Origin: Actinomycetaceae bacterium
Lineage (GTDB): Bacteria > Actinomycetota > Actinomycetes > Actinomycetales > Actinomycetaceae
Direction: 5' to 3'
DNA length: 64,000 bases
Assembly (NCBI GenBank): GCA_030537615.1
Contig: JAUNVP010000002.1
Span: 88,695 to 152,694, forward strand
Positions 36,701-45,100 of this stretch are shown here, piece after piece. The translations under genes and the position numbers were made by a program. A model generated the notes under the pieces. It was given only the letters and a program-made list of their open reading frames with translations. It had not been told where the DNA came from and did not search any database. Each line of letters begins with the position of its first letter. Positions within the stretch are counted from its first letter, which is position 1.

Positions 36701-39700
36701 AGACTTTTCGACAGCAATGTCGGCCGCCGGAGTCACTTTCACGGTCGCCGAATCGGAGTTATTGTCGCCGTTCGAATCCGAGGTGGTTGACGAAACTGTC
36801 GCCGTATTCTCGATCGGTTCACCGGTATAGCTCGCATCCACGGTCGTGAGAACCGTGATCGTGCGCGTGCCAACAAGCATGTCACCGACAGGACAGGTAA
36901 TGTCCTGGCCTGTGACAGTGCAGTCAGTTCCATCGAAGGAAGCGGAATCAATGGTGAGTCCGGCAGGTATCGAATCCGTTACCTCAACCGCACTGGCCAG
37001 GGATGGGCCGGCATTGGTGACATCAAGTGTCCACGTCACCTGGTCGCCGGCGACCACAGAATCCGCTGACGCCGACTTCACGACGGATACGTCAGCTTCG
37101 GGTGAGACCGTCACCGTCGAGGTTGAGGAGTTATTGTCCTCGTTCGGGTCAGGAGTATCAGAGGAACCGGTGGCGGTGTTATCAAAGCTCGTGAGATCAC
37201 TGTCGGCGGGAACCTTGACGGTCACCCGCGCGGTCGCAATCTCTCCGCGAGCGAGGTCGCCCATCGAGCAGGTCACTGTCGGTTCAGGAGTATCGACGTA
37301 CTCGCACTGATCGCTGGCTGTTACGAATGTCGTCCCTGCAGGAATCACGTCGGTAATGACGGCATTCGCCGCAGTTGACGGACCTGCATTCGTCACAACG
37401 AGCGTGTAGGCAGCCACTTCACCGGCTGCAATCGCATCACGATCCGCGGTCTTTGTAACGGCGAGATCAGCAGAAGCATTAACCTGCGAAGTCAATGAAT
37501 CCTTATTGTTGTTCGGGTCGGGATCCGTGGTATCAGAACTGATGTTCACCGTATTCGTCACGGAGTTCCCCGGTTCAACATTCACGGTGACGTCAATGTA
37601 GGAATCCACACTGGCACCAGGAACGAGGGAATCAAATAGACAGGTGACAGTTTGTCCGCTGATCGTGCAGTTTCCGGGGCCTTGTGCATTTGTGGGCACG
37701 AGGCCGTCCGGTAGCGTGTCGGTGACAACGGCGTTGCGCGCGGTGGAAGGCCCATTGTTGGTCGCTGTCACCGTGTACTGCGCTGAGGCGCCAGATACCA
37801 GCGGATTCGGATTAACCGTCTTGCTCACCGCGAGGTCAGCACTAGCTGAAACGTCCGTCGTTGAACTTGAGGTGTTGTTTTCGTCTGCGCCCTCGGGCTC
37901 GGGCGTATCAGAACTGACCTTCGCCGTGTTCTCCAGGGTCGTGCCCGGAGCAGTTCCTGGATCGACTGTGCCAACTAGGTCGACCGTAGTGGTCCCACCG
38001 GAGATGAGTGTCGCAAGTGAACAGTTCACCACTCGTCCGGTCGCCTCACAGGTGACGTTACCGCTCGAGCTCTTGTAGGTGACACCCTCGGGAAGCACGT
38101 CGGAAATCGCAATGTTCCGGGCTGTTGACGGCCCGGTGTTGTCGATTGTCAACGTCCACGTAACGTCTTCACCGGCAACGACTGTCGCATCGCCAGTCTT
38201 GGTAATGCCGAGATCGGCTACCTGTTTGACCGGTGTCGTTGACGAGTCGCTGTTATTGGAGTCAGTGAGATCGGGAGTATCGGACGACACGGTTGCCGTG
38301 TTATCAACAGTCGTTTCGTTGAAGTCCGAGTCGACGGTGCCGGTGACGGTGATCGTCGCGGTGGCACCGGATGCGAGGGTTCCGAAGTCACAACTGAGGG
38401 CGTGATCGACAACGCTACACGTTCCCGTATCTGACGTGACCGTTGCTCCGTCCGCAATCGCAGCCGGGAGGGTGTCGGCCAAGGACGCATTGGCTGCATC
38501 CGAGGGCCCGTTGTTGGTCACCACCAGGTCCCACTTGATGTCTTCACCGGCGGTTGCCGAGTCTGGGCCGGTCTTGGTCACCGAGAGGTCGGCGTTAGTT
38601 GACGTTTGTGTCGAACTGGTCGCCGTATTGTTGTCTCCGTTCGGATCGTCTGTATCCGACGATACCTCGGCGGTGTTCTCAATATCAGAAGCGTTTGCGA
38701 TGTCGCTAGGAACATTGACAACTACAGTGATTGTCTTGCTCGCCTTGTTGGCAACAGTTCCTAGATCACAAGTCACCGTGCCATCGGCCTCGGCACACGT
38801 CGCTCCCTCACCGGTTGCGCTCACAAACGTCACGTTCGCAGGAAGCGTGTCGGTGACGACAGCATTTTGAGCATCGGAGATCCCGTTATTCGTCACCGTC
38901 AGCGTATAGCTGAGGTCGGAGCCGGCTACCGCCTCACCGGCAGTTTTAACAATGACGAGATCGGCGCTGGTCTCAACCGGATCCTGAACTGTCGACCAGT
39001 CGTTATCCGGATTCGGGTCGTTCGTAGTCGACGTAATCCTGGCCGTATTGGAAATATCGTCGGTGACAGATGCCGCGACATCCGCGGCCACAGTCACCTG
39101 CTTGGTTTCACCAACGGCGAAGCTACCGAGGTCGCAACTGACGTTCACTCCGTCAACCGTGCATGTACCGTCAGCAGAGGTCACGCTCGGATTGCTCAAT
39201 CCCTCGGTCAGTTTGTCGGTTACCGTGACACCAGTTGCAACAGAGGGGCCATCATTCGTGACCTTAATCTGATACGTCACTGGCGCACCGGCTTTGACGG
39301 CCGAGGTCGTGGTCTTGACGACTTTGAGATCGGCCTTGGGATCGGTCGGCGTGAATGTTGCGGAACTGGTGTTATTTGCAGAATTTCGATCAAGAGTGTC
39401 TGAAGACACTGAGGCATCGTTTACCAGTGCATCTGTCGCTGTCCACGAATCGCTGAGCTTAGCAACCACCGTTACGGGGGCGTTTTGATCTACGTCGACC
39501 TCATCAATCGAACACGTAACTGTTTGTGACGTGAAAGTGCATGCATCGGCAGTTGGGCCGGTGACTGACTCGACCGTCAACCCATTAGGTAACGTATCGG
39601 TGATACTCACGTTTTTCGCGGAGGACGGCCCGTAGTTCGTGGCCGTCAGCGTGTACGTTACCTTTTCGCCCGGGGCGGCGGTCTCAGGGTCAACAGTCTT

Positions 39701-41626
39701 GGCGATCCCCATGTCAGCTTCGCGGGAGAGGGTTGTTACCTTCGTCGCATCATTATTCTCTGAATCTTTATCAGAGGTGTCTGTCGAAATGGACGAGCTG
39801 TTCGTTATTGAATCGACGGTGGTAGCTGGATCGACCTTTCCGACGACGGTAATGGTCTTGGTCGCATCCTTCGCAAGTTCGCCAATGGGGCAGAGGACTT
39901 CGCCGGTTTTCTGGTAGCACGAATCGCCATCAGTTACGGTTGCAGATACGAAACTCACTTCGGCAGGCAATACGTCCTTGACGATGACGTTCTTTGCGGT
40001 GCGCGGCCCATTGTTCTTAGCGGTAAGCGTCCAGGTTATCTCTTCACCGGCAACAATCGAGTCGGGACCCGTTTTTTCAATCGTCGGATCGGCGAGTGAC
40101 TCAACCGGTGTGCCCGTTGTATTAGAACTTGTCGTCTTCTTGTAGGTGGGAATAGTTTTGCCCTGGTAGCTGATCTCAGCAGTATTCGACACCGTTGTTT
40201 CAGCGCCACTATCGACAACTACCACGTTAAAAGCGACGGTTGTTTTCTTTCGGAAAGGAATCTCTCCACCCTCGATGGCATTGGCACCCTCACCAAGACG
40301 CACAGTGACCTTTTGATCGGTTACCTCTCCGACATCGTCGCCCGCTTCGTCAGTCACAGGCACTGGTTCAGTTTCACCAACTGGAATAACCGTCAAAGTC
40401 TCCGGAACGTACTCGGTGCCCGGCGGCATAGTGTCGGTAAACACCGTCTTGTCTGAGTTGTCCAGATCAGTATTCGACATCTCGATTTTGTATTCGAGGA
40501 TGTCGCCAACCTTCGCTGGAACATTACCCGACAGATTGGTAATCGTCTTAGCTCCCTTTACGTCGGGAACGTACAGGTCGATTGCAGTGGTCAAAGCAGC
40601 CGGGTAATACCAGTCACCATCAGTAATAAACGCGGCTGTTGTCTCTGTTTGTTTGTTCTCTAGTATCCCATTGGCGGAGACGGTCTTCGCATCAATCGCA
40701 TTTGCGACATGCGCAGGGTTCCTATCGGTGCGCAGTTCCCCTTTTTCAGAAACGCGACCTGTAAAGAAGTTGTCCGCCGGTGACTGCGCATCAGAAAGCA
40801 ACTGACCATTGAATTCAAACTTGTCCCCACCAAACCCAGGGTCACCTTCATAAACAACCATGCCAACAGTTGCATTAACGGGGCCGGTCGGTGGAGCCAG
40901 GAATCCTTCAACGGGAACCTCTACTCTCTTTGAGCTACCGACGATCTTATATCCCGTAAAAACCTGAAGATCGCGCATCGGTAGAGACTCGTCCTCGTAG
41001 ACAACGACCAGTGACCAGCCGGCGTACCTATCTGATCCGAGTCCGGCTTGAACGTTAGCACCCCAATACACCCCTGGGCCTGCTGTAGCGACAATGTCTG
41101 TCACATCAGCAACGGCGGAATAGTCTTTTTTGACGTTTGTGAATTGGTCGAATTTTTCCGCCTCGACTCCATGTTTTATCCCCGCCGGGTCAGTGAAGGT
41201 AATCTTCTTCCAATCATCAGCATTACCTTCAGCCTTCGGGCTTCCGGTAGTCGCAGCACCCCAGAACAGGAATGCTTTCTTAATCGTTCCGCCCGGTGTG
41301 ATAGCGACGGTAGCCATCGATGAATTGATCGTGTCTGGATCGTTATCCAAATCCAGGTTCTCCATGGTGACATCGTTATTCGCAAGGTTCGCGGCACCAG
41401 CGAGATATTTTGAGCACTTGCTATCTGGATTCGAATTATCGCACGCCAGAAGCGAGTTTCCCGTAATAGTAATGTCACCCCGCATCTGTCCTTTATAGAG
41501 ATTGGTGAAGTCGCGACCACCCGCCGCGGTTGCCGGGGTAGTGGGGAAAAGTACGAGTACGAGGCTACCGATGAGCGCCAGTACTGTGATGAGCGCGGAC
41601 CATTGTCTTGTTTTGTGTTGATGCAC
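30755..41626 (-). CDS. Giant LPXTG cell-wall protein with 24 DUF11-type repeats
   Basis: A 3623-residue surface protein. It has a signal peptide (about 1-35, ending TTPATAA), an N-terminal domain of about 350 residues (VYWGANVQAGLGSDRYAGWSLVVVYED-like, found in other DUF11 proteins), a transition domain, and then 24 repeats of about 125 residues. Each repeat begins like ADLxxxKTxxxxVxAGexVTYTL and ends like SSDTPDPxxxNN. A Pro/Asp/Ser/Glu linker follows, then the sortase signal LPVTG (about 3590), a hydrophobic helix and RRRQQN. Such repeats form Ig-like stalks and this one could reach far beyond the cell wall. GTG 41626 follows AGGAA. Many long frames on the opposite strand are composition artefacts. 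The role, such as adhesion, is inferred. Confidence 0.9.
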   Translation of the reverse strand: MHQHKTRQWSALITVLALIGSLVLVLFPTTPATAAGGRDFTNLYKGQMRGDITITGNSLLACDNSNPDSKCSKYLAGAANLANNDVTMENLDLDNDPDTINSSMATVAITPGGTIKKAFLFWGAATTGSPKAEGNADDWKKITFTDPAGIKHGVEAEKFDQFTNVKKDYSAVADVTDIVATAGPGVYWGANVQAGLGSDRYAGWSLVVVYEDESLPMRDLQVFTGYKIVGSSKRVEVPVEGFLAPPTGPVNATVGMVVYEGDPGFGGDKFEFNGQLLSDAQSPADNFFTGRVSEKGELRTDRNPAHVANAIDAKTVSANGILENKQTETTAAFITDGDWYYPAALTTAIDLYVPDVKGAKTITNLSGNVPAKVGDILEYKIEMSNTDLDNSDKTVFTDTMPPGTEYVPETLTVIPVGETEPVPVTDEAGDDVGEVTDQKVTVRLGEGANAIEGGEIPFRKKTTVAFNVVVVDSGAETTVSNTAEISYQGKTIPTYKKTTSSNTTGTPVESLADPTIEKTGPDSIVAGEEITWTLTAKNNGPRTAKNVIVKDVLPAEVSFVSATVTDGDSCYQKTGEVLCPIGELAKDATKTITVVGKVDPATTVDSITNSSSISTDTSDKDSENNDATKVTTLSREADMGIAKTVDPETAAPGEKVTYTLTATNYGPSSAKNVSITDTLPNGLTVESVTGPTADACTFTSQTVTCSIDEVDVDQNAPVTVVAKLSDSWTATDALVNDASVSSDTLDRNSANNTSSATFTPTDPKADLKVVKTTTSAVKAGAPVTYQIKVTNDGPSVATGVTVTDKLTEGLSNPSVTSADGTCTVDGVNVSCDLGSFAVGETKQVTVAADVAASVTDDISNTARITSTTNDPNPDNDWSTVQDPVETSADLVIVKTAGEAVAGSDLSYTLTVTNNGISDAQNAVVTDTLPANVTFVSATGEGATCAEADGTVTCDLGTVANKASKTITVVVNVPSDIANASDIENTAEVSSDTDDPNGDNNTATSSTQTSTNADLSVTKTGPDSATAGEDIKWDLVVTNNGPSDAANASLADTLPAAIADGATVTSDTGTCSVVDHALSCDFGTLASGATATITVTGTVDSDFNETTVDNTATVSSDTPDLTDSNNSDSSTTPVKQVADLGITKTGDATVVAGEDVTWTLTIDNTGPSTARNIAISDVLPEGVTYKSSSGNVTCEATGRVVNCSLATLISGGTTTVDLVGTVDPGTAPGTTLENTAKVSSDTPEPEGADENNTSSSTTDVSASADLAVSKTVNPNPLVSGASAQYTVTATNNGPSTARNAVVTDTLPDGLVPTNAQGPGNCTISGQTVTCLFDSLVPGASVDSYIDVTVNVEPGNSVTNTVNISSDTTDPDPNNNKDSLTSQVNASADLAVTKTADRDAIAAGEVAAYTLVVTNAGPSTAANAVITDVIPAGTTFVTASDQCEYVDTPEPTVTCSMGDLARGEIATARVTVKVPADSDLTSFDNTATGSSDTPDPNEDNNSSTSTVTVSPEADVSVVKSASADSVVAGDQVTWTLDVTNAGPSLASAVEVTDSIPAGLTIDSASFDGTDCTVTGQDITCPVGDMLVGTRTITVLTTVDASYTGEPIENTATVSSTTSDSNGDNNSDSATVKVTPAADIAVEKSLASDGVVPGETVSYTVTATNNGPSDAAGVVVTDALPAGLSDVSASGTGPAGDLTCSVADPADPAASSGDVSCTVGALAVGQAATITVSGTLDSAFTGSLTNAASASSDTPDPSEGNNTSSVTTQATPKADLVLEKSASVAEVAPGNTVDYTLKVTNNGPSVATTVTISDGIPTGTELVSYDDDCVVMEQPSGRSLVCQVGDLAVGESATAALTLKVPAYSTATQIDNDAATSSGVDDPDTSNNGSTATVGLSPKADVSVVKSMDVANPVPGESVTFTLDIANAGPSVATNVSVSDTLPAGLSDVTVVGSDGVACSVADAVDSSGDVTCTVASLDVDATATVTVTGTVTADLTGNVENTATVSSDTPDPDESNNSSSVTGTSSPKADVSVVKSMDVANPVPGESVTFTVIVTNDGPSLARGVHVKDSVPAGLEIVSAVLDDDTVCAVTGQDVDCLIGDMPVGSRTVTINVNVPADYTEETVVNTATASSDTPDPDESNNSSSVTGTSSPKADVSVVKSMDVANPVPGESVTFTLDIANAGPSVATNVSVSDTLPAGLSDVTVVGSDGVACSVADAVDSSGDVTCTVASLDVDATATVTVTGTVTADLTGNVENTATVSSDTPDPDESNNSSSVSGTSTPRADLVLEKTADATQIAAGESVSYALKVTNNGPSVATNVVVADGLPAGMVLDSYDDNCEISASGENVICRLGIIAVGNSATANLTFTVPVDSTTSEFTNTAATSSAVTDPDPSNNGSSATVGVTTSADVSITKSAPDTVIAGDTITWNLVVNNAGPSVARTVEVTDVLPANVIFDGVTGAECTEADGQLSCALGDLDPNAPVTIAVTGTVDSDAAAGPLDNTASVTTTTADPDEGNNTSGSRTEITQSADVALAKTVSADSIAPGESVTYTLTATNNGLSTARDVVMSDVLPEGLTVTSATAATDDACTVTANTVACEAGDLAVGDTATATVVAQLSDSWNATDPIVNAGRVSTSTVDPAPENNTSSATFTPTGPVSDVSMVKTTVTAPVAGGTVTYTLVASNAGPSLARDVTVSDTLPEGLSNVVVNAPTGECTVVDSQIDCALADLAVGESAEVTVSADVASSLTGDLTNAATAGTSSTDPDESNNSSSVTDTVETSADLAIVKTAGEAVAGSDLTYTLTVSNNGLSDARNTVVTDVLPADVDFVSVEGEGCSELDGTVSCDLGTVAAGASVTATITVNVPSDVANAAEIENTATVTSDTPDPDESNNTATARTTTGTDADLAIVKTGPDQVIAGETVEWTVAVTNSGPSDAVNVAVTDTLPDAIEAGASVQLTDGTLGSCLVDDHALSCDFGTLASGATASAVVTGTVKSDLTDTTMTNTAQVSSDTPDPTDSNNSSSSTTSVKQVADLTIAKSGPAEVIAGESATWTMTIGNAGPSTARAVVLSDTLPEGVSFDSYTSESLTCEVVESTITCELAELAAGATATVEVVGAVDASADTASTMTNTATVSSDTPEPEDGADDNSSSSSTEVKADADVSVIKTVDPSPLTAGEAGMYTITVANAGPSVASNVVVTDILPVDATADSIQGPAPCEINGKTVTCTFASIAPGASHDLYLTVKLEETTSGQVTNMVTVSSDTPDSNLDNNEFLLETPVDSVSDVSVVKTMDSDTAIPGESVTYTIVATNAGPSAATGVVIEDLLPAGLSWISVSGTIEDAPVSCEETTTDGSSIVTCTLDVLPAGQQATITVTAVVDADMTGELSNTATVTTTADDPDESDNSTTVTGKLTPQADLAITKELIGTPQAGGEIRWRVGVNSFGPSTAVDVVVTDVLPATMHNARIDGDIPECSVDANVVTCAFETMQPGASISFDIVGELASDAGTTVSNSASVMSTTTDPVSENNTATADGSVTPEPTEDPSDDPSDDPSGEPTDDPSGEPTPAPSGDPSDDSSSTPTGDVTPSQSPTHVETLPVTGVDAGPQAIVAIALLLVGMMFVTIRRRQQN
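34841..35182. repeat. Recent intragenic duplication, copy A
   Basis: About 342 bp here appear identical by eye to 35606-35947, a shift of 765 bp or 255 codons. It spans most of one DUF11 repeat and the start of the next. The shift keeps the reading frame and equals two repeat units. Confidence 0.8.
35606..35947. repeat. Recent intragenic duplication, copy B
   Basis: Second copy of the segment at 34841-35182. The unit between them (35183-35605) also shares its flanking codons with both, so three successive repeats look recently shuffled. Matching ends could recombine and change the protein length in steps of two repeats. Confidence 0.8.
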
Positions 41627-41889
41627 GGGGATTCCTATAGGTCGATAGCTGGCATGCCTGAAGGATACGTATTGCCGTCAGTATATGCAAGATTGCATTA
41701 TGACCACCACGAAAAGGTCAAAATATAATGAAATTGTGTTGGAACTCTTAAGTAATTTCGCGTCATCAGACTCGCATTGCTACAATACTGAGCCGCTCGT
41801 CACAAAGCCGTTCTAGGTCTTTAGTCCGCAGGACAACTCGATTTTGACTGATCGTCATCTATCGTGAAACTCATCCACCCAACCACAGC

Positions 41890-43104
41890 TTAGAACTGTA
41901 CCGTCGTCTCCTGGACTTCGCCCTCACGCACGTAGTGGATCGTCGCTGTGTCTCCGTCAAAGAAGCCACTGATGGCGGCGAAAAGCGCGAATGTCGAAGG
42001 GGTATCGTACCCGTCGATGCGGATAATGAGATCACCCTCGACCAGCTGTGCGAGCGCTGCCAGACCATCGGCAGGTGCAGAGATCACCTGGACGCCACTG
42101 AAAAGCTCGCCTCCAACTTCGTGAGCATTTTCCTCGAACTCGGCATTAATTGTGTCGTAGTCGTAGGCGACAGCGGCAGGACGTTCAAGTGATTGCTCCG
42201 CGATAATGCGATCGGATACTTTCTTCACCAAATCGATCGGGAGAGCGAAGTTTAATCCGCTGGAGCCGAGAGGCTCCACGTCGGTGTCATCGAGGGAATG
42301 TAACCCCATGACCATTCCGACAACCTCACCTTTTCCATCAAAGAGCGGTCCTCCCCGACTACCCGGATTAATCGCGGTATCGGTTTGGATCACCGGAAGG
42401 GCTGTCCACACGTACTCCTCACTATTGGCGGGATCTTGAACCGACTGCCAATGCGGACGATTGAGTTTACTCACCACACCCGTACTCAATGAAAAACGAT
42501 AGTTATACGGGTTGCCGATCGTCGCCACGGGTGCTCCGACGTTGATCCCTTGCATGGTGCCGACTATGGCCGGAGTGTAATTCGGCATGCCGGGGACTCG
42601 TAGCACGGCAATATCGGTGAGAGAGTCCCCTCCCACGACCTCCACATATCTCGCGCGGTTATCGGAAAACGTTGCAACCAACTTACCCTCCGGTGCCTGC
42701 ACGGTACGGTAACTCGTCACAATCAACTCATCACCAATGATGAAGCCCGATTCGGTTTGCACCGAGCTGTCCTCTTGACTAATCGCAACCACGCTGGGCT
42801 GCACCTTTTCTGCCACTGCCGACCATCGAATGCAGGTTGAACGCGGAGAGATCGCCTCGAGGTCGTTCGCGTTGTCAACGAGCCGGTGAGATAGGTTCGC
42901 ATAGTTCAGTTGTGGGATGGGATTGTTCTGCACGTACACGGCCACCGCCGCATGACTGATTGCGAGGACGAGGGCGATGAGCAGAACGATGCCAAGTGAG
43001 CGTAGCGAGCTCGGTTTCGCCGCCGGTTGCCGGTACGCGCGATGAGGTCGGCGGGCAGGTGGCTGTTCACCACCGTCTACTGCCGGATCATCGTTTAACA
43101 CCAT
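41890..43104 (-). CDS. HtrA-like membrane protein with destroyed catalytic triad (pseudoprotease)
   Basis: A 404-residue protein with a basic cytoplasmic N-terminus, one membrane helix (36-57), a trypsin-like domain (about 95-300) and a PDZ-like domain (about 315-404). Compared with its neighbour at 43123, the catalytic His position reads Arg133 (IVTSYRTV versus IVTNYHVV), and the Ser site reads NPGSRGG (Arg250) instead of NPGNSGS. Only Asp164 of the triad remains. The frame is otherwise intact with the fold motifs kept (VATIGNPY, INPG, FALPIDLV). It is therefore probably a non-catalytic binding or regulatory partner. GGAGG precedes ATG 43104. It follows the active paralogue by 18 bp in one operon. 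Confidence 0.85.
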   Translation of the reverse strand: MVLNDDPAVDGGEQPPARRPHRAYRQPAAKPSSLRSLGIVLLIALVLAISHAAVAVYVQNNPIPQLNYANLSHRLVDNANDLEAISPRSTCIRWSAVAEKVQPSVVAISQEDSSVQTESGFIIGDELIVTSYRTVQAPEGKLVATFSDNRARYVEVVGGDSLTDIAVLRVPGMPNYTPAIVGTMQGINVGAPVATIGNPYNYRFSLSTGVVSKLNRPHWQSVQDPANSEEYVWTALPVIQTDTAINPGSRGGPLFDGKGEVVGMVMGLHSLDDTDVEPLGSSGLNFALPIDLVKKVSDRIIAEQSLERPAAVAYDYDTINAEFEENAHEVGGELFSGVQVISAPADGLAALAQLVEGDLIIRIDGYDTPSTFALFAAISGFFDGDTATIHYVREGEVQETTVQF

Positions 43105-43122
43105 CGTCCTCCATCTATTTCG

Positions 43123-44328
43123 CTAAAAGCACAGTGATTTCTCGTGGATTTCTTCACTGTGGACGTAAGTAATCAGCGTGCATTCGCCTAGGAAGTAATA
43201 CTTCAACTGAGCTTCTAACTGGCGAGCGTTGGTAACACGCTTATCACCGATACTCAGAATAATGTCACCGTCCGCAAGCTCGTTTGAGCTGGCAACTCCG
43301 CCCTCAGACACGTTGCTCAACTGCGCCCCTTTCTGCCAGACCCTATCGATCTCGATTGCTCCGTACTCCAGATCCGCATCAAGCGTGACATGCTCGACAA
43401 AGCCGTATTCAATGATTCGGTTGGCGATTTTTTCTACCAAATCAACGGGAATAGCGAAGTCGGTGCCGACTGACCCTTGCTGGTCGGTTGTTTTCCCTCC
43501 CGTGGTGATACCAATCAGCTTGCCATCGCCGTCAAACCAGCCGCTACCGGAGTTCCCAGGGTTAATCGACGCGTCGGTTTGAATAACCGGGAAATACACA
43601 CCAATCGATTCGTCACTCCCCTCCGGTTCGAAACTTCCATAATGCGGCTTGTCAATGCCGCTGATAACCCCCGTTGTCAGTGAAAACGGTAAGTTTCGTG
43701 GCGTTCCCATCGCGGCGACTGGCTGTCCGATCTGGAGAGAACTAGCGCTCGCGCGCTCTGCCGGATGGAGGTACGGAAGCGTCTCCGTGTTGATCCTGAC
43801 AACAGCCAGATCGGTTTCAATATCACGTCCAATCAAGTCAACGTAATAGGCCACCTCGGAGGCAAACACGACCCCCATCTCAAGACCATCAAGAGCTCTG
43901 ACAACGTGATAGTTCGTGACGATATGACCATCTGCGTCAAAGACGACACCCGAGGATTTCCATTCGGTATTTCCATCGATCGGGTAAACGTAGACGCTAC
44001 TGCGGGCGATTGTGGAAGTGACGTCCTCCCAGATGGGGAAGTCGTGGGAGAGAGTCTCTTGCGCCTCGGTCTCATACGAGCCGTACGTTGCGGGAATTCG
44101 GTAGCCGGTAACCTCGAGCACCACGATGCCCGCAACAATAAACGCGGGGATTATCAGGAGGGCGAGGACGACGGGGAGTCTGCTCGAGTGGCGGCGCACC
44201 GAAGTCTGTGACTGTGCGTGTTCGCGGGAGCCAGGGCGGGTCTGCACGGCGTGTTCTTTTAGGTACTCCAAGTACGCGCGGTTGCGCTCTCGCTGCAGGC
44301 GTTCTCGCTCGTCCTCATCCAATGTCAT
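43123..44328 (-). CDS. Membrane-anchored HtrA/DegP-like serine protease
   Basis: A 401-residue protease: charged cytoplasmic N-terminus (about 50 residues, Arg/Glu-rich, likely coiled), one membrane helix (51-73), trypsin-like domain and C-terminal PDZ-like domain. The triad is complete: His141 (TNYHVV), Asp173 (ETDLAVV) and Ser260 (PGNSGSG). GSG replaces the usual GGP after the Ser. Such proteins act outside the membrane in protein quality control or signalling. ATG 44328 follows GGAGC. It is the first gene of a pair with the inactive paralogue and is divergent from the TIR-like gene. Confidence 0.88.
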   Translation of the reverse strand: MTLDEDERERLQRERNRAYLEYLKEHAVQTRPGSREHAQSQTSVRRHSSRLPVVLALLIIPAFIVAGIVVLEVTGYRIPATYGSYETEAQETLSHDFPIWEDVTSTIARSSVYVYPIDGNTEWKSSGVVFDADGHIVTNYHVVRALDGLEMGVVFASEVAYYVDLIGRDIETDLAVVRINTETLPYLHPAERASASSLQIGQPVAAMGTPRNLPFSLTTGVISGIDKPHYGSFEPEGSDESIGVYFPVIQTDASINPGNSGSGWFDGDGKLIGITTGGKTTDQQGSVGTDFAIPVDLVEKIANRIIEYGFVEHVTLDADLEYGAIEIDRVWQKGAQLSNVSEGGVASSNELADGDIILSIGDKRVTNARQLEAQLKYYFLGECTLITYVHSEEIHEKSLCF

Positions 44329-44478
44329 CGTTGGTGCTCCCCGTTATGTCACCTCTCTATTTTCCTGGTCGAGGGCAGGGAAGTCGAGGGGTTTGGTTCG
44401 TGAGGTGGTGATTGCAAACGCTCTGAATACGCTATCTTTTCATAACAAACATCATTTCCCTGTACCCAAGGAGCTGTC

Positions 44479-44862
44479 TTGTCCGTACAAGTCTTCGTTA
44501 GCTGCCTAACGAAGCATAATTGGGCGCGAGACAAACTCATTGCCGAGTTAAGTGCCATATGCCCTTCAATCGAACTGGTATATCTTCACGTTAAGGAAGC
44601 CTCCGATAGCTCATGGAAAACGTCATGCAGAAACATTATGGAGCGGACTATTGGAACTATTGTTCTCATCGGACGCTCGACTCATTTATCCGAGGGTGTG
44701 CGTTGGGAAATTGAAGAAACAAAACGACAAAATAAGCGTATTCTCGGGATTTCTTTAGATGGAGAGGCAGCACCCCATGTATCTCTCGAAATTCGTCATA
44801 CCGATGTAGTAACTTGGAGCAACGAGACGCTAGCAACTCGTTTGGAGACTTGGATCCACTGA
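44479..44862 (+). CDS. TIR-like (MTH538/ThsB-type) domain protein
   Basis: A 127-residue protein made up of one alpha/beta domain. It starts with a strand VQVFVSCLT, has SSWKTSCRNIMERTIGTIVLIGRST in the middle and ends the core with GVRWEIEETKRQNKRILGISLDG. This order (VFVS strand, then IVLIGxST, then WEIE followed by KRILGI) matches the TIR-like MTH538 family that includes ThsB of Thoeris defence. Glu77 or Glu79 in WEIEE could be the catalytic acid. The start is TTG 44479 after AAGGAG. The gene opens an A/T-richer island and is followed by a RipA-like membrane protein. A signalling or NAD-processing role is inference. Confidence 0.7.
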   Translation: MSVQVFVSCLTKHNWARDKLIAELSAICPSIELVYLHVKEASDSSWKTSCRNIMERTIGTIVLIGRSTHLSEGVRWEIEETKRQNKRILGISLDGEAAPHVSLEIRHTDVVTWSNETLATRLETWIH

Positions 44863-45100
44863 CTCCTCTCTCGTTAGTTGCATCAATTCCTCGAATTTGT
44901 TGGAAAACTCACAGCCAGTATCATTTGACATACTTTCACTCTTATCAAATACCTTCTGTCATACTTTTGAATACCAAATAGTAGACCACAAAATTCCACT
45001 TGTCGGATCAATAGATAACTGAAGAAAGAAATCAGTCTCCATCTTCTCTTCTACTTTGATAAAAGCAATACTCCCAATCATAAACGCAGAAGGAGCACAC

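Noticed and set aside
30891..40607. Many long plus-strand frames, up to 343 codons, opposite the giant surface protein
   Set aside because: They are low in complexity (Ser/Val/Thr/Ala-rich), repeat with the same period as the surface protein and are the reverse reading of its codons. No ribosome sites or domains were seen.
41627..41889. A promoter for the giant surface protein
   Set aside because: The gap is A/T-rich with several partial hexamers (TTGACC, TATACT on the minus strand), but none at a proper spacing, so I could not choose one.
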